NCBI GenBank assembly: GCA_964575845.1
Contig: CAZNSX010000009.1
Span: forward strand, 1 to 64,000
Source: CAZNSX01 sp964575845
GTDB taxonomy: Bacteria > UBA8248 > CAZNSX01
Direction: 5' to 3'
DNA length: 64,000 bases
A model generated the notes under the pieces. That model ran no database searches and was not told the origin of the DNA. It saw nothing but the letters and a program-made list of their open reading frames with translations. Within the stretch, counting starts at the first letter, position 1; each line of letters begins with the position of its first letter. This document shows positions 41,197 through 48,912 of the stretch, piece after piece. The position numbers and the translations under genes are program-made.

Positions 41197-43341
41197 TTGA
41201 GGGTGCGCCAGGCCCTTTTTCTCATGCCCATCATCATAGGGGCTTTCTTCCTGCTGTCTTTCCTGGTCGCCCGCGAGAATTTTGACCGGAAGGTAAACCA
41301 GCTCATCCTCTCCTCCATAGGGGATGCGGAGAAGTTAAACCCCGTCCTCTCAACCGACTCAGCCTCGAGCGACATCAATAGCCTCGTCTTCAACGGCCTT
41401 GTCAAATATAACGAGAACCAGGAGCTGGCACCGGACTTGGCCGAGAGGTGGGAGGTAGAGCAGACATCCACCATTTACCTTCAGGCCTCATCAGGCCTGA
41501 CCTCCGACGAAGCATCCCGGAATCTCAGAAGGGCCCTTGGCCCCGAAGGGATGGAACGCCTGAAGATAGAGGCCATAGCGCCCCAAGGAAACGAGGCACT
41601 CAAGATTCACCTCAAGACTGCAGGCCGCGCCTTTGAGGAGGAGACCTTAAGGCTTCTCCCCCAGAAGGCCCTGGAGCCTATCGTGACCCTCTTCGTTTAT
41701 CTCGATACCAAACGCAAGTTTCCCGATGGGGAGGAGGTTGGGGCGAACTCTTTTCTCAAGCGTTACCTCAAGGCCCTCGGGCTTCGCCCCGAGCTCAAGG
41801 AGAGGTCGCTCGAGCAATTCATCGAGAACTCTTCTCTCCTTGCCCTGAAACTGAGGGGGGAGGATGGGCCCTTCATGGGCCTCCTTGAGGGCTTGCTCAG
41901 GGGAGGGAGGCCTTCGGGGAAGGAAAAGGCGCCGGAGGTTCTGGGAAGGGTGGTCAAGGTTGAAAGAGCTCACGTGGATAACGAGCCCGTCATCACCTTT
42001 TACCTGAGAAAGGGGGTGCGCTGGCACGACGGGGAGCCCTTCACGGCGAGAGACGTCGCTTTCACCTACGAGAAGATAATGGATGAGAGGACCAATACCG
42101 TGAGGAGACCTCTCTTCGAGCTGGTGAAGCGCCTTGAGGTCTTGGACGCCCATACCGTGAGGGTTATCTACAAGAAGCCCTTTTCGCCGGCCCTTGAGGC
42201 CTGGGGGATGGGCATAATCCCTGAGCATCTTTTCCGGGGCCACGATATAAACACTTCCCCCCTCAACCGCAGGCCCATCGGGACGGGTCCCTTTATTTTC
42301 AAGGAGTGGGTATCGGATGAGAGGATAACCCTCGTCGCCAATCCTGACTATTTTGAGGGGAGGCCTCACCTGGACCAGATAAGTTACCGCATAATCCCGG
42401 AGCCGCCGCTTAAGGAGCTCGAGTTTTTCACAGGGGGCGTAGACCTCGACAACCCCCAGCCATATCAGTACAAGCGCTACAGCTCCGACCCCCGTTTCAG
42501 GCTTTACAGCCGGCTATCCAACGGTTACACCTATATCGGGTGGAATCAGAAGGTGGACCTTTTCAAGGACGTGAGGGTCAGAAGGGCACTCACCCATGCC
42601 ATCGACAGGAAGCGTATCGTCAAATTCCTCCTCTATGACTTGGGAGTAATAGCCACCGGTCCCTTCCCGCCCCAGATGTGGTATTCAAACCCTGAGGTGA
42701 AGCCTCTCGAGTATGACCCCGAGAAGGCCAGGGAACTCCTCCGGGAGGCCGGCTGGCGGGACACCGATGGAGACGGCATCTTGGATAAGGATGGCCGCCC
42801 CTTTAAGTTCTCTCTCATCACAAACAACGGCAACAAGGTCCGGGAAAACGTGGCGGTGCTTGTCCAGCGACAGCTCCGGGAACTCGGGATTCAGGTGGAT
42901 GTGGAGCTCTACGAGTGGTCCGTCTTCATCCGGGACAAAATTAACGCCCGCAACTACGAGGCCACCGTCCTGGGATGGTCCCTCGGCTTTGACCCCGATA
43001 TCTATGAAATTTGGCACTCGAGCCAAATAGAGAAGGGCTTCAACTTCACCGCCTACAGTAATCCTGAAGTGGACCGCCTCATTGAGGAGGGACGTACGGA
43101 ATTTGACCGGGAGAAGCGGCGGAAGATCTACTGGAAGATCCATGAGCTCATAAACCGTGACCAGCCCTACATTTTTCTCTTTGTGGGAGAGGGCACCCTG
43201 GCCCTTCACCGGGGGGAGTTCAAGATAAAGAGGTCTGTTAACGGGCGCACCGTAGTGGAAGACATCGAGATGACCGAGGTGGGCCTCACCTACTTCCTCA
43301 ACTTCTGGTTCCGCGTCCGGGGTCACACTCTTACCACCTGA
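41197..43341 (+). CDS. extracellular solute-binding protein family 5 (oligopeptide/dipeptide type)
   Basis: A 714-residue periplasmic binding protein for an ABC importer of peptides or similar ligands. An N-terminal uncleaved or signal helix (ALFLMPIIIGAFFLLSFLVA) is followed by the SBP_bac_5 start (SIGDAEKLNPVLSTDSASSD, LAPDLAERWEV). The normal continuation (FYLRKGVRWHDGEPFTARDV, RPIGTGPFIFKEW, RRALTHAIDRKRIV) begins only near residue 267. Residues ~90-258 are an insertion that ordinary DppA/OppA proteins lack. TTG start after GAGGACGACAAGC. The two permeases follow. No ATPase genes are in the window, so the ATPase is encoded elsewhere or shared. Confidence 0.9.
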   Translation: MRVRQALFLMPIIIGAFFLLSFLVARENFDRKVNQLILSSIGDAEKLNPVLSTDSASSDINSLVFNGLVKYNENQELAPDLAERWEVEQTSTIYLQASSGLTSDEASRNLRRALGPEGMERLKIEAIAPQGNEALKIHLKTAGRAFEEETLRLLPQKALEPIVTLFVYLDTKRKFPDGEEVGANSFLKRYLKALGLRPELKERSLEQFIENSSLLALKLRGEDGPFMGLLEGLLRGGRPSGKEKAPEVLGRVVKVERAHVDNEPVITFYLRKGVRWHDGEPFTARDVAFTYEKIMDERTNTVRRPLFELVKRLEVLDAHTVRVIYKKPFSPALEAWGMGIIPEHLFRGHDINTSPLNRRPIGTGPFIFKEWVSDERITLVANPDYFEGRPHLDQISYRIIPEPPLKELEFFTGGVDLDNPQPYQYKRYSSDPRFRLYSRLSNGYTYIGWNQKVDLFKDVRVRRALTHAIDRKRIVKFLLYDLGVIATGPFPPQMWYSNPEVKPLEYDPEKARELLREAGWRDTDGDGILDKDGRPFKFSLITNNGNKVRENVAVLVQRQLRELGIQVDVELYEWSVFIRDKINARNYEATVLGWSLGFDPDIYEIWHSSQIEKGFNFTAYSNPEVDRLIEEGRTEFDREKRRKIYWKIHELINRDQPYIFLFVGEGTLALHRGEFKIKRSVNGRTVVEDIEMTEVGLTYFLNFWFRVRGHTLTT

Positions 43342-43349
43342 GGGGGGCC

Positions 43350-44309
43350 GTGCTTAACTATGTCCTGAGGCGCCTTCTGCAGATGGTGCCCGTCCTCTTC
43401 GGCATCACCGTCATCTCTTTCTTCATAATCCATCTCGCTCCGGGCTCCCCCATAGGGCTGGCCCTTGACCCGAAGGTCCCGCAGAAGGTCGTGGAGCAGT
43501 GGGAGCGGAACTTCCACCTTGATAAGCCCCTTTACGTCCAGTACGGGCTCTGGCTGAGGGACCTCCTCACAGGGCGCCTCAAATCCTTCAAAGACGGCCA
43601 GCCCGTGATAAAAAAGATCATGGAGCGGCTTCCGGCCACCATAATCCTCAATATCTTTGCAACGATCATAATCTTCTCCCTGGCTATTCCCCTGGGCATC
43701 TATTCAGCTTCCCACCGCTACTCCCTGGCTGACCATGCGGGAACCCTCTTCGCCTTCCTGGGCATATCAATGCCGAGCTTTTGGTTCGCCTACATGCTCA
43801 TCCTTCTCCTGGTCCAAGGGTTTGGCCTTCCGGTGCTGGGGGCCAGGACCTTCGGCCTCGTGGAGCTGAGCCCCCTGGCCGGGTTTTTCGACAGGATGTG
43901 GCATGTCACCGTGCCAGCCATCATTTTGGCGGTTATGGGAGTTGCCTCCATTTCTCGCTACATGCGGGGGAGCATGCTTGAGGTGAGCCAGCAGGATTAC
44001 ATAACCACGGCAATCGCCAAGGGCCTCTCTGAGGAGGAGGTCCGCTACCGCCACGCGCTTCGCAATGCCCTCATGCCCATAATCACCATCTTCGGCTTCC
44101 TAATCCCGAGCCTCATCGGCGGCTCGGTCATAATCGAGAGCATCTTCGCCTGGCCGGGCATCGGGAGGCTCGCTTACCAGAGTGTCCTTTCCCGGGACTA
44201 CCCGACCGTGATGACCCTCAACACCATCTCGGCCGTCTTGGTTCTTATAGGAAATCTCGTGGCCGATGTTCTGTACGGGGTCGTTGACCCCAGGGTGCAC
44301 TATGACTAG
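43350..44309 (+). CDS. dppB: ABC transporter permease, DppB/OppB type
   Basis: A 319-residue inner-membrane permease with six predicted helices. The N-terminus LNYVLRRLLQMVPVLFGITV is highly typical of DppB. The EAA loop with ATAIAKGLSEEEVRYRHALR contacts the ATPase, and IESIFAWPGIGRLAYQSVLSRDYP and the ending DVLYGVVDPRVHYD are family hallmarks. GTG start 8 bases after the binding-protein stop. The dppC start overlaps its last 8 bases. Confidence 0.95.
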   Translation: MLNYVLRRLLQMVPVLFGITVISFFIIHLAPGSPIGLALDPKVPQKVVEQWERNFHLDKPLYVQYGLWLRDLLTGRLKSFKDGQPVIKKIMERLPATIILNIFATIIIFSLAIPLGIYSASHRYSLADHAGTLFAFLGISMPSFWFAYMLILLLVQGFGLPVLGARTFGLVELSPLAGFFDRMWHVTVPAIILAVMGVASISRYMRGSMLEVSQQDYITTAIAKGLSEEEVRYRHALRNALMPIITIFGFLIPSLIGGSVIIESIFAWPGIGRLAYQSVLSRDYPTVMTLNTISAVLVLIGNLVADVLYGVVDPRVHYD

Positions 44310-45219
44310 GGTACGTGAGGAGTGGGCTGAAGAGGAGGCCTGGGCGAGGGCCGCGGAGCCCGAGACCCCCCTCAAGCAGGTGAGGCGCCAGTTTGTGAAA
44401 AACAGGCTGGCCATAGCGGGGATGTGGATTGTGGTCCTTTTCTTCGTCGTCTCTCTCGTCTTCTGGTCGTTAGAGCTTGTGGGTCTCAACTACCCCTATG
44501 ACCCCTCGGCCACGGGCATAGAGGCGAGGTTGCTTCCCCCTTCCCTCACCCATCCCCTGGGCACGGACCATCTGGGAAGGGATGTCCTCTCCCGGATGCT
44601 CTATGGGGCCAGGATCTCCCTCATGGTGGGCTTTGTGGCGGTGGGCATATCTGTGCTCATAGGAATCATGATAGGGAGCGTGGCGGGTTTTTTCGGCGGG
44701 ATGATAGATAACATTCTCATGCGCTTTGTGGATGTGGTGATGGCCTTTCCCACCTTCTTCCTCATACTCACAGTGGTCGCCTTGCTTAAGCCCAGCTTCT
44801 GGAACGTCATGATAGTCATAGGTCTCACCGGCTGGACCGGAACGGCCAGGTTTGTCCGGGCTGAATTCCTATCGCTCAAGGAGCGGGATTTCGTCCAGGC
44901 GGCCATGGCCCAGGGGGCTAAGAGCGCGAGTCTCATCTTCCGCCACCTCCTTCCCAATGCCATGGCTCCCGTGCTGGTCTCGGCAACCCTAGGCGTGGCC
45001 GGAGCGATATTGACAGAAGCTGGCCTCAGCTTTCTCGGGTTCGGCGTCCAGCCCCCGCAGCCCACCTGGGGAAACATCCTCACCGAAGGAAGACTCTATG
45101 TTTTCGATGCCTGGTGGCTCACCCTCTTCCCGGGCGTGGCGATACTCGTCACCGTGCTCGCCTTCAACCTCTTTGGAGAGGGGCTCAGGGATGCCCTTGA
45201 CCCCAGGCTCAGAAGGTAG
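44302..45219 (+). CDS. dppC: ABC transporter permease, DppC/OppC type
   Basis: A 305-residue permease. TPLKQVRRQFVKNRLAIAGM begins the cytosolic N-terminus and first helix. HPLGTDHLGRDVLSRMLYGARISL is the diagnostic DppC motif, the EAA loop is QAAMAQGAKSASLIFRHLLP, and the end reads NLFGEGLRDALDPRLRR. The start is the ATG overlapping the dppB stop. A longer open frame upstream is inside dppB and lacks similarity. Confidence 0.95.
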   Translation: MTRVREEWAEEEAWARAAEPETPLKQVRRQFVKNRLAIAGMWIVVLFFVVSLVFWSLELVGLNYPYDPSATGIEARLLPPSLTHPLGTDHLGRDVLSRMLYGARISLMVGFVAVGISVLIGIMIGSVAGFFGGMIDNILMRFVDVVMAFPTFFLILTVVALLKPSFWNVMIVIGLTGWTGTARFVRAEFLSLKERDFVQAAMAQGAKSASLIFRHLLPNAMAPVLVSATLGVAGAILTEAGLSFLGFGVQPPQPTWGNILTEGRLYVFDAWWLTLFPGVAILVTVLAFNLFGEGLRDALDPRLRR

Positions 45220-45232
45220 CCCCCGAAAATCC

Positions 45233-45262
45233 TTGACAGAGAGGCACGGGGGCCTTTAGATT
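45233..45262 (+). promoter_or_regulatory. promoter of tRNA-Leu
   Basis: TTGACA (45233-45238), an 18-base spacer and TAGATT (45257-45262, four of six), with the tRNA starting about 27 bases further on. Confidence 0.6.
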
Positions 45263-45288
45263 AACATATTGAAATAAAAGCCATCGGT

Positions 45289-45375
45289 GCCGACGTGGTG
45301 GAACTTGGTAGACACGCCATCTTGAGGGGGTGGTGGGCTACGCCCGTGCCGGTTCGAGTCCGGCCGTCGGCACCA
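45289..45375 (+). tRNA. tRNA-Leu (anticodon GAG)
   Basis: An 87-base class II tRNA. The acceptor stem GCCGACG pairs with CGTCGGC. The D arm is GTGGAACTTGGTAGACAC. Anticodon stem CCATC/GGTGG encloses loop TTGAGGG with anticodon GAG. The long variable arm is TGGGCTACGCCCG, and the T arm is GCCGG-TTCGAGT-CCGGC. The 3' ACCA is encoded. The long variable arm and GAG anticodon identify leucine (CUC/CUU). Confidence 0.95.
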
Positions 45376-45485
45376 TGTGTTTCGCTATGACTCTTTGTCC
45401 TCTGGAAAGAAGCCAATTTCGATATCCCGAGATATCCTCAACTCCCCGCCTAATAAAGTACATATCGGAGCTAAGTCCGGGGTAA

Positions 45486-45872
45486 ATGGCCAGGACCAGG
45501 TACATCCTCGCTGGCTCATGCCGGATGACGGGCTGCTGCTGCCGGGACATGAATCTCTGGTATGACGGAAAGCCCGTGAGGACAAAATCGCAGTTTCTGA
45601 AAATCTGCCAGGAGGATGAGGATTTCAGGCGCTGGCGCTTCACCGGAATGGATGAGCACGGGAACGCCACCTTCGATTGCACCCTTCTCGGGCCAGATAA
45701 CCTCTGCGCCGACTATGAGGGCCGCCCCCAGATGTGCCGGGACTATCCCAAGGGGGAGGAGCGGAAGAACCTCAAGGATGGCTGTGGTTTTCATCTCATA
45801 AAGCAGGATGGTGTGCCCAGGGAAAGGCGGAGGAAGAAGGCCAGGGAGAGGTCGAGGGGGAGCGGATTCTGA
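45486..45872 (+). CDS. YkgJ-family cysteine-cluster protein
   Basis: A 128-residue protein of the CxxCxxCC/YkgJ putative zinc- or iron-chelating family. GSCRMTGCCCRDMNLWY supplies the N-terminal cysteine cluster, and LCADYEGRPQMCRDYP is the diagnostic C-x-x-Y-x-x-R-P-x-x-C-R-x-Y-P. A further Cys is in KDGCGFHL. The C-terminal tail is Arg/Lys-rich. Function in the family is unproven. In the same frame after its TGA there is an open stretch of 64 codons (see finding). Confidence 0.85.
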   Translation: MARTRYILAGSCRMTGCCCRDMNLWYDGKPVRTKSQFLKICQEDEDFRRWRFTGMDEHGNATFDCTLLGPDNLCADYEGRPQMCRDYPKGEERKNLKDGCGFHLIKQDGVPRERRRKKARERSRGSGF

Positions 45873-46071
45873 AGGTCACGTCGGGGGCGCATCCAAGACT
45901 ACAGCCACCTCTATTCCTTTTCTGGTCCTTTTCCAGACGGGATCTGCGAGGGAGCTTCAGACTTGGAGGAGGCTATTCTCGACATGGGCTACAGAATGAG
46001 AATAGGCTATCGCCAATCCCTCCTCCCTGGTGTTGGGATGGGCACGGGCATCACCAAACCCGTTTAAGGCC
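45873..46071. other. intergenic region with an open in-frame stretch, no assigned gene
   Basis: From the YkgJ stop to TAA at 46065-46067 the same frame has no stop (64 codons, including DLEEAILDMGYRMRIGYR and SLLPGVGMGTGITKPV). It has no evident start or ribosome site. It may be chance, a gene remnant, or a nonsense-truncated tail of the YkgJ gene. Confidence 0.25.
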
Positions 46072-48132
46072 CTAGAGCCCGAGGGCGACCGTAGCCCCTT
46101 CGTGTATGCCGTACCCGCAGCTCCTGGGTTCATTGCAATCGCCGATGCTATAAATTTCAGGAACCTTTCCCAAGAGCTGCCGGTGGAGTTCGTCATTGGG
46201 AACAAGCTTCCAAGCGATGAACACGTAATCCACCCCTATAGCTTTCTCCGAACCCTTCTTGTCTGTCACTATGATGCTCTCATCCCTGACCTCTTTGAGT
46301 TTCGTTTCCGTGAGCACCTCAACCGCATACGAGGGGTTATGCCGGAGTCCGGGGAATCCGGGTTCATCTTCTTCCGGCAGGTAATAACCCTGGAGGAACC
46401 TCTGCAGCAGCAGCTGGCGATGGATGTAGGGTGTAGTGTAAGGGGTGGCGCCCACGCTCCCCATTTCCTCCTCGCCCACCAGCGTGACCCGGCAGCCCTT
46501 ACGGGACAAGGACACGGCGGCCTCCGCTCCATACCTTCCCCCGACCACCGCCACCCGCTTGCCCTCGGTGAACTTGGTGTGATTGGCCGGGTACTGGTCC
46601 AGATAGGTCACAATGGGCTTATCCATGCCCGGCACATCGGGGCCAATTGGCCGCGCACCTGTGGCCACCACCACCGCGTCGGGCTTCATGGCCACTACCT
46701 CTTCGGCCGCGGCGAGGGTGCCCGTCTTTACCTCAATGTTATCTTGTTCCCTTATCCAGCGCATGAGCGAGGTGACCACATTGCCAAGCTCGCGGGTATT
46801 AAGGTTAGGGATGGCGGAAGCGTTTTTCCTCACCGTGCCGCCCAGGGCGGTGTCTTTCTCGATGAGGGTGACCCGGTGCCCGCGCTTTGCCGAGATGACC
46901 GCCGTCTCCATCCCGCCGACACCCCCACCAACAACGACCACCTTCTTGGGCCTCTCGGCCCTGTGCATCCCTAGCTTCCATTTCCTTTCGTTCATCAGTT
47001 CCGGGTTCACCGTGCAGTGAACCCTCCAGCGGGCGAACAACCGCCCCGTGCAGGTGTCGCAAAAAAGACAACGATTGATCTCCTCCTCCCTGCCCGTGAG
47101 CGCCTTGATGGGGAAATCGGGGTCGGCAAGACCCTGCCTCCCGAGCGCCACCATATCCGTCTTTTCTTCCTCGATGAGCCTGCGGCAGAGGGCGGGGTCA
47201 TTGAGCCTGCCGATAGCTATCACCGGAACCTTGGACCCAAGCTCGGAGATGCGCTTCTTGACCCTGGCCGCGAGATAAGTGTGGTAGCCTCGAGGATAAT
47301 AGAGGGGCTCTATCATCCGGTCCTGAGAATCGTAGTTCCCCTTGCTGACGTCTATGCAGTCCACTCCCGCCCCTATCAGCGCGGGCAGGAACACCTCCAG
47401 GAACTCTTCGATTCCGTACCCCTCCCAGGCGGGGTCCGCGTCCTCCTGGGGAAGGAGGGGAAAGTCACCCCGGACGAACTCGTCCGCGTTCACCCTGATC
47501 ATGACCGGGTAGTCCGGCCCCACCGCCCGCCTGGTGCGCTTGATCACCTCGGTCAGGAAAAGAGTGCGCTCACCCCAGCGGTCTGCGCGGCGATTGGTGT
47601 ACGGAGACATGAACTGGGTGATAAGGAACCCATGCGCGCCGTGGAGGAGGACGGCATCGAAACCCGCCTCCTTCGCCCTGAGGGCGGCATCGGCGAACAT
47701 CTGAATATATCTATCCACCTCGGCGTCTGGGATAGCCCTTGTATCCTGTTTCAGCCAGGTGGGTCTCTCCATGGGGGCCATGTTCGGTTTCCCCGCCACC
47801 CATGTGGAGGTCTGCCGGCCGCCGTGCTGGGGCTGAATGGAGCACTTCCCACCCCAGTATTGGATGGCTTCCACTATTCGGCGCAGCCCCATCACGCACT
47901 TGTCATCAAAGATGCCCAGCATGCCCGAGAAACCACGGTCTTCAACGGAAATATGGGAGGCCTCCACCTGGACCAGCCCCCAGCCGCCCCTGGCCTTCCG
48001 TTCATAATAATCTACCAGAACATCGGTCACGTACCCGCTTTCGTCCGCCGCATTGACCACCATGGGAGCCGCCACGTATCGGTTCTTCAACTGAATGGTG
48101 CCGATATTGACGGGGTCGCTTATGGTAACCAT
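46072..48132 (-). CDS. FAD/FMN iron-sulfur oxidoreductase, 2,4-dienoyl-CoA reductase type
   Basis: A 686-residue multidomain enzyme. Residues 1-345 are an old-yellow-enzyme TIM barrel (GTIQLKNRYVAAPMVVNAAD, HGAHGFLITQFMSPYTNRRA). Residues ~345-375 hold the 4Fe-4S ligands (CLFCDTCTGRLF, then HCTVNP). The C-terminal part has two dinucleotide folds (KKVVVVGGGVGGMETA and KRVAVVGGRYGAEAA). Family enzymes reduce enoyl or dienoyl thioesters using NAD(P)H. In E. coli FadH the catalytic Tyr follows HGAHG, but here that residue is Phe. The substrate is unknown. Related to the gene at 48913. Confidence 0.9.
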   Translation of the reverse strand: MVTISDPVNIGTIQLKNRYVAAPMVVNAADESGYVTDVLVDYYERKARGGWGLVQVEASHISVEDRGFSGMLGIFDDKCVMGLRRIVEAIQYWGGKCSIQPQHGGRQTSTWVAGKPNMAPMERPTWLKQDTRAIPDAEVDRYIQMFADAALRAKEAGFDAVLLHGAHGFLITQFMSPYTNRRADRWGERTLFLTEVIKRTRRAVGPDYPVMIRVNADEFVRGDFPLLPQEDADPAWEGYGIEEFLEVFLPALIGAGVDCIDVSKGNYDSQDRMIEPLYYPRGYHTYLAARVKKRISELGSKVPVIAIGRLNDPALCRRLIEEEKTDMVALGRQGLADPDFPIKALTGREEEINRCLFCDTCTGRLFARWRVHCTVNPELMNERKWKLGMHRAERPKKVVVVGGGVGGMETAVISAKRGHRVTLIEKDTALGGTVRKNASAIPNLNTRELGNVVTSLMRWIREQDNIEVKTGTLAAAEEVVAMKPDAVVVATGARPIGPDVPGMDKPIVTYLDQYPANHTKFTEGKRVAVVGGRYGAEAAVSLSRKGCRVTLVGEEEMGSVGATPYTTPYIHRQLLLQRFLQGYYLPEEDEPGFPGLRHNPSYAVEVLTETKLKEVRDESIIVTDKKGSEKAIGVDYVFIAWKLVPNDELHRQLLGKVPEIYSIGDCNEPRSCGYGIHEGATVALGL

Positions 48133-48469
48133 GGGTAGCCTCCTCTTTCGGGCGCGTTACTTCCAACCTGAAATGGAAAATGGTAACCGGGGATTATTGC
48201 TGAAGTCCTGGCCCAGAGGAATCCGGCACCCCCAAGCCGCCCCTGACACCAGGCCCGAAGGAGTAAGGAGATAAAATGTTCCCCCCTCTCGCAGGATTCT
48301 GAGGCTAGCGCAAAGGCCTGAATTCTGTCAAGAGAGGAAACCGCCCTCCCCTTCTTGCGCACCCATTCCCTTTCCTTGGGGAGCCCCCCTTGTGATATAA
48401 GGATGGGTGCGAGCCCTGAGGAAAACGCCTTCCCTCTTTCCATGGAATCAAGGTCAAGGAGGCAGGACG
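48133..48469. promoter_or_regulatory. 337-base divergent intergenic region
   Basis: It separates the minus-strand reductase and the plus-strand VOC gene. On the minus strand TTGACA occurs within CTCTTGACAGAATTC, but the -10 (TAGCCT) is poor. On the plus strand TATAAG sits near 48396-48401 with no good -35. AAGGAGG precedes the VOC gene. No gene was found. Confidence 0.3.
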
Positions 48470-48871
48470 ATGTTCAAGGTTATAGATTTAGACCACGTGG
48501 TTTTGAACGTGAAGGATGTTGACCGCATGACCGCCTTCTATTCAGAGGGGCTCGGTCTTGAGCTCCTGCGGATGCAGGAGTACAAGCAGGGAAAGGCACC
48601 CTTCCCCTCAGTCAGGGTAAGCGAGGGCACCATCATAGATTTTTTTCCCCCCGAGCGGCACCGGGCCTCCTGGGAGAAAGACCGCGGCAACATGAATCAT
48701 CTCTGCCTCGTCATAGAGAAGGCTGATTTTGAGCGGGTGGTGGACCACCTGAAAAAAACCGGCGCCGAGATGCATCTGGGCCCTGTGCCCCGCTGGGGAG
48801 CCAGGGGGATGGGCACGAGCATCTACTTCTATGACCCAGAGGGCAACATGGTGGAAATACGCCAGTATTGA
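48470..48871 (+). CDS. VOC-family (glyoxalase/dioxygenase fold) protein
   Basis: A 133-residue vicinal-oxygen-chelate protein. The N-terminal DLDHVVLNVKDVDRMTAFYS provides the first metal His, NMNHLCLVIEKADFE the second, and FYDPEGNMVEIRQY the terminal Glu. It closely resembles small lyase or bleomycin-resistance-like VOC proteins. The start is the ATG with AAGGAGG nine bases upstream. An upstream in-frame start adds 21 unrelated residues. The substrate is unknown. Confidence 0.88.
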   Translation: MFKVIDLDHVVLNVKDVDRMTAFYSEGLGLELLRMQEYKQGKAPFPSVRVSEGTIIDFFPPERHRASWEKDRGNMNHLCLVIEKADFERVVDHLKKTGAEMHLGPVPRWGARGMGTSIYFYDPEGNMVEIRQY

Positions 48872-48912
48872 TGGTATAGTTTTGCCCTGATTTTCTCTGA
48901 GGAGAGGGGACT

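Noticed and set aside
47017..48138. 373-codon open frame on the plus strand
   Set aside because: It is antisense to the flavin reductase at 46072-48132, which has full family motifs. The antisense product is rich in Pro, Gly and His and has no recognisable domain.
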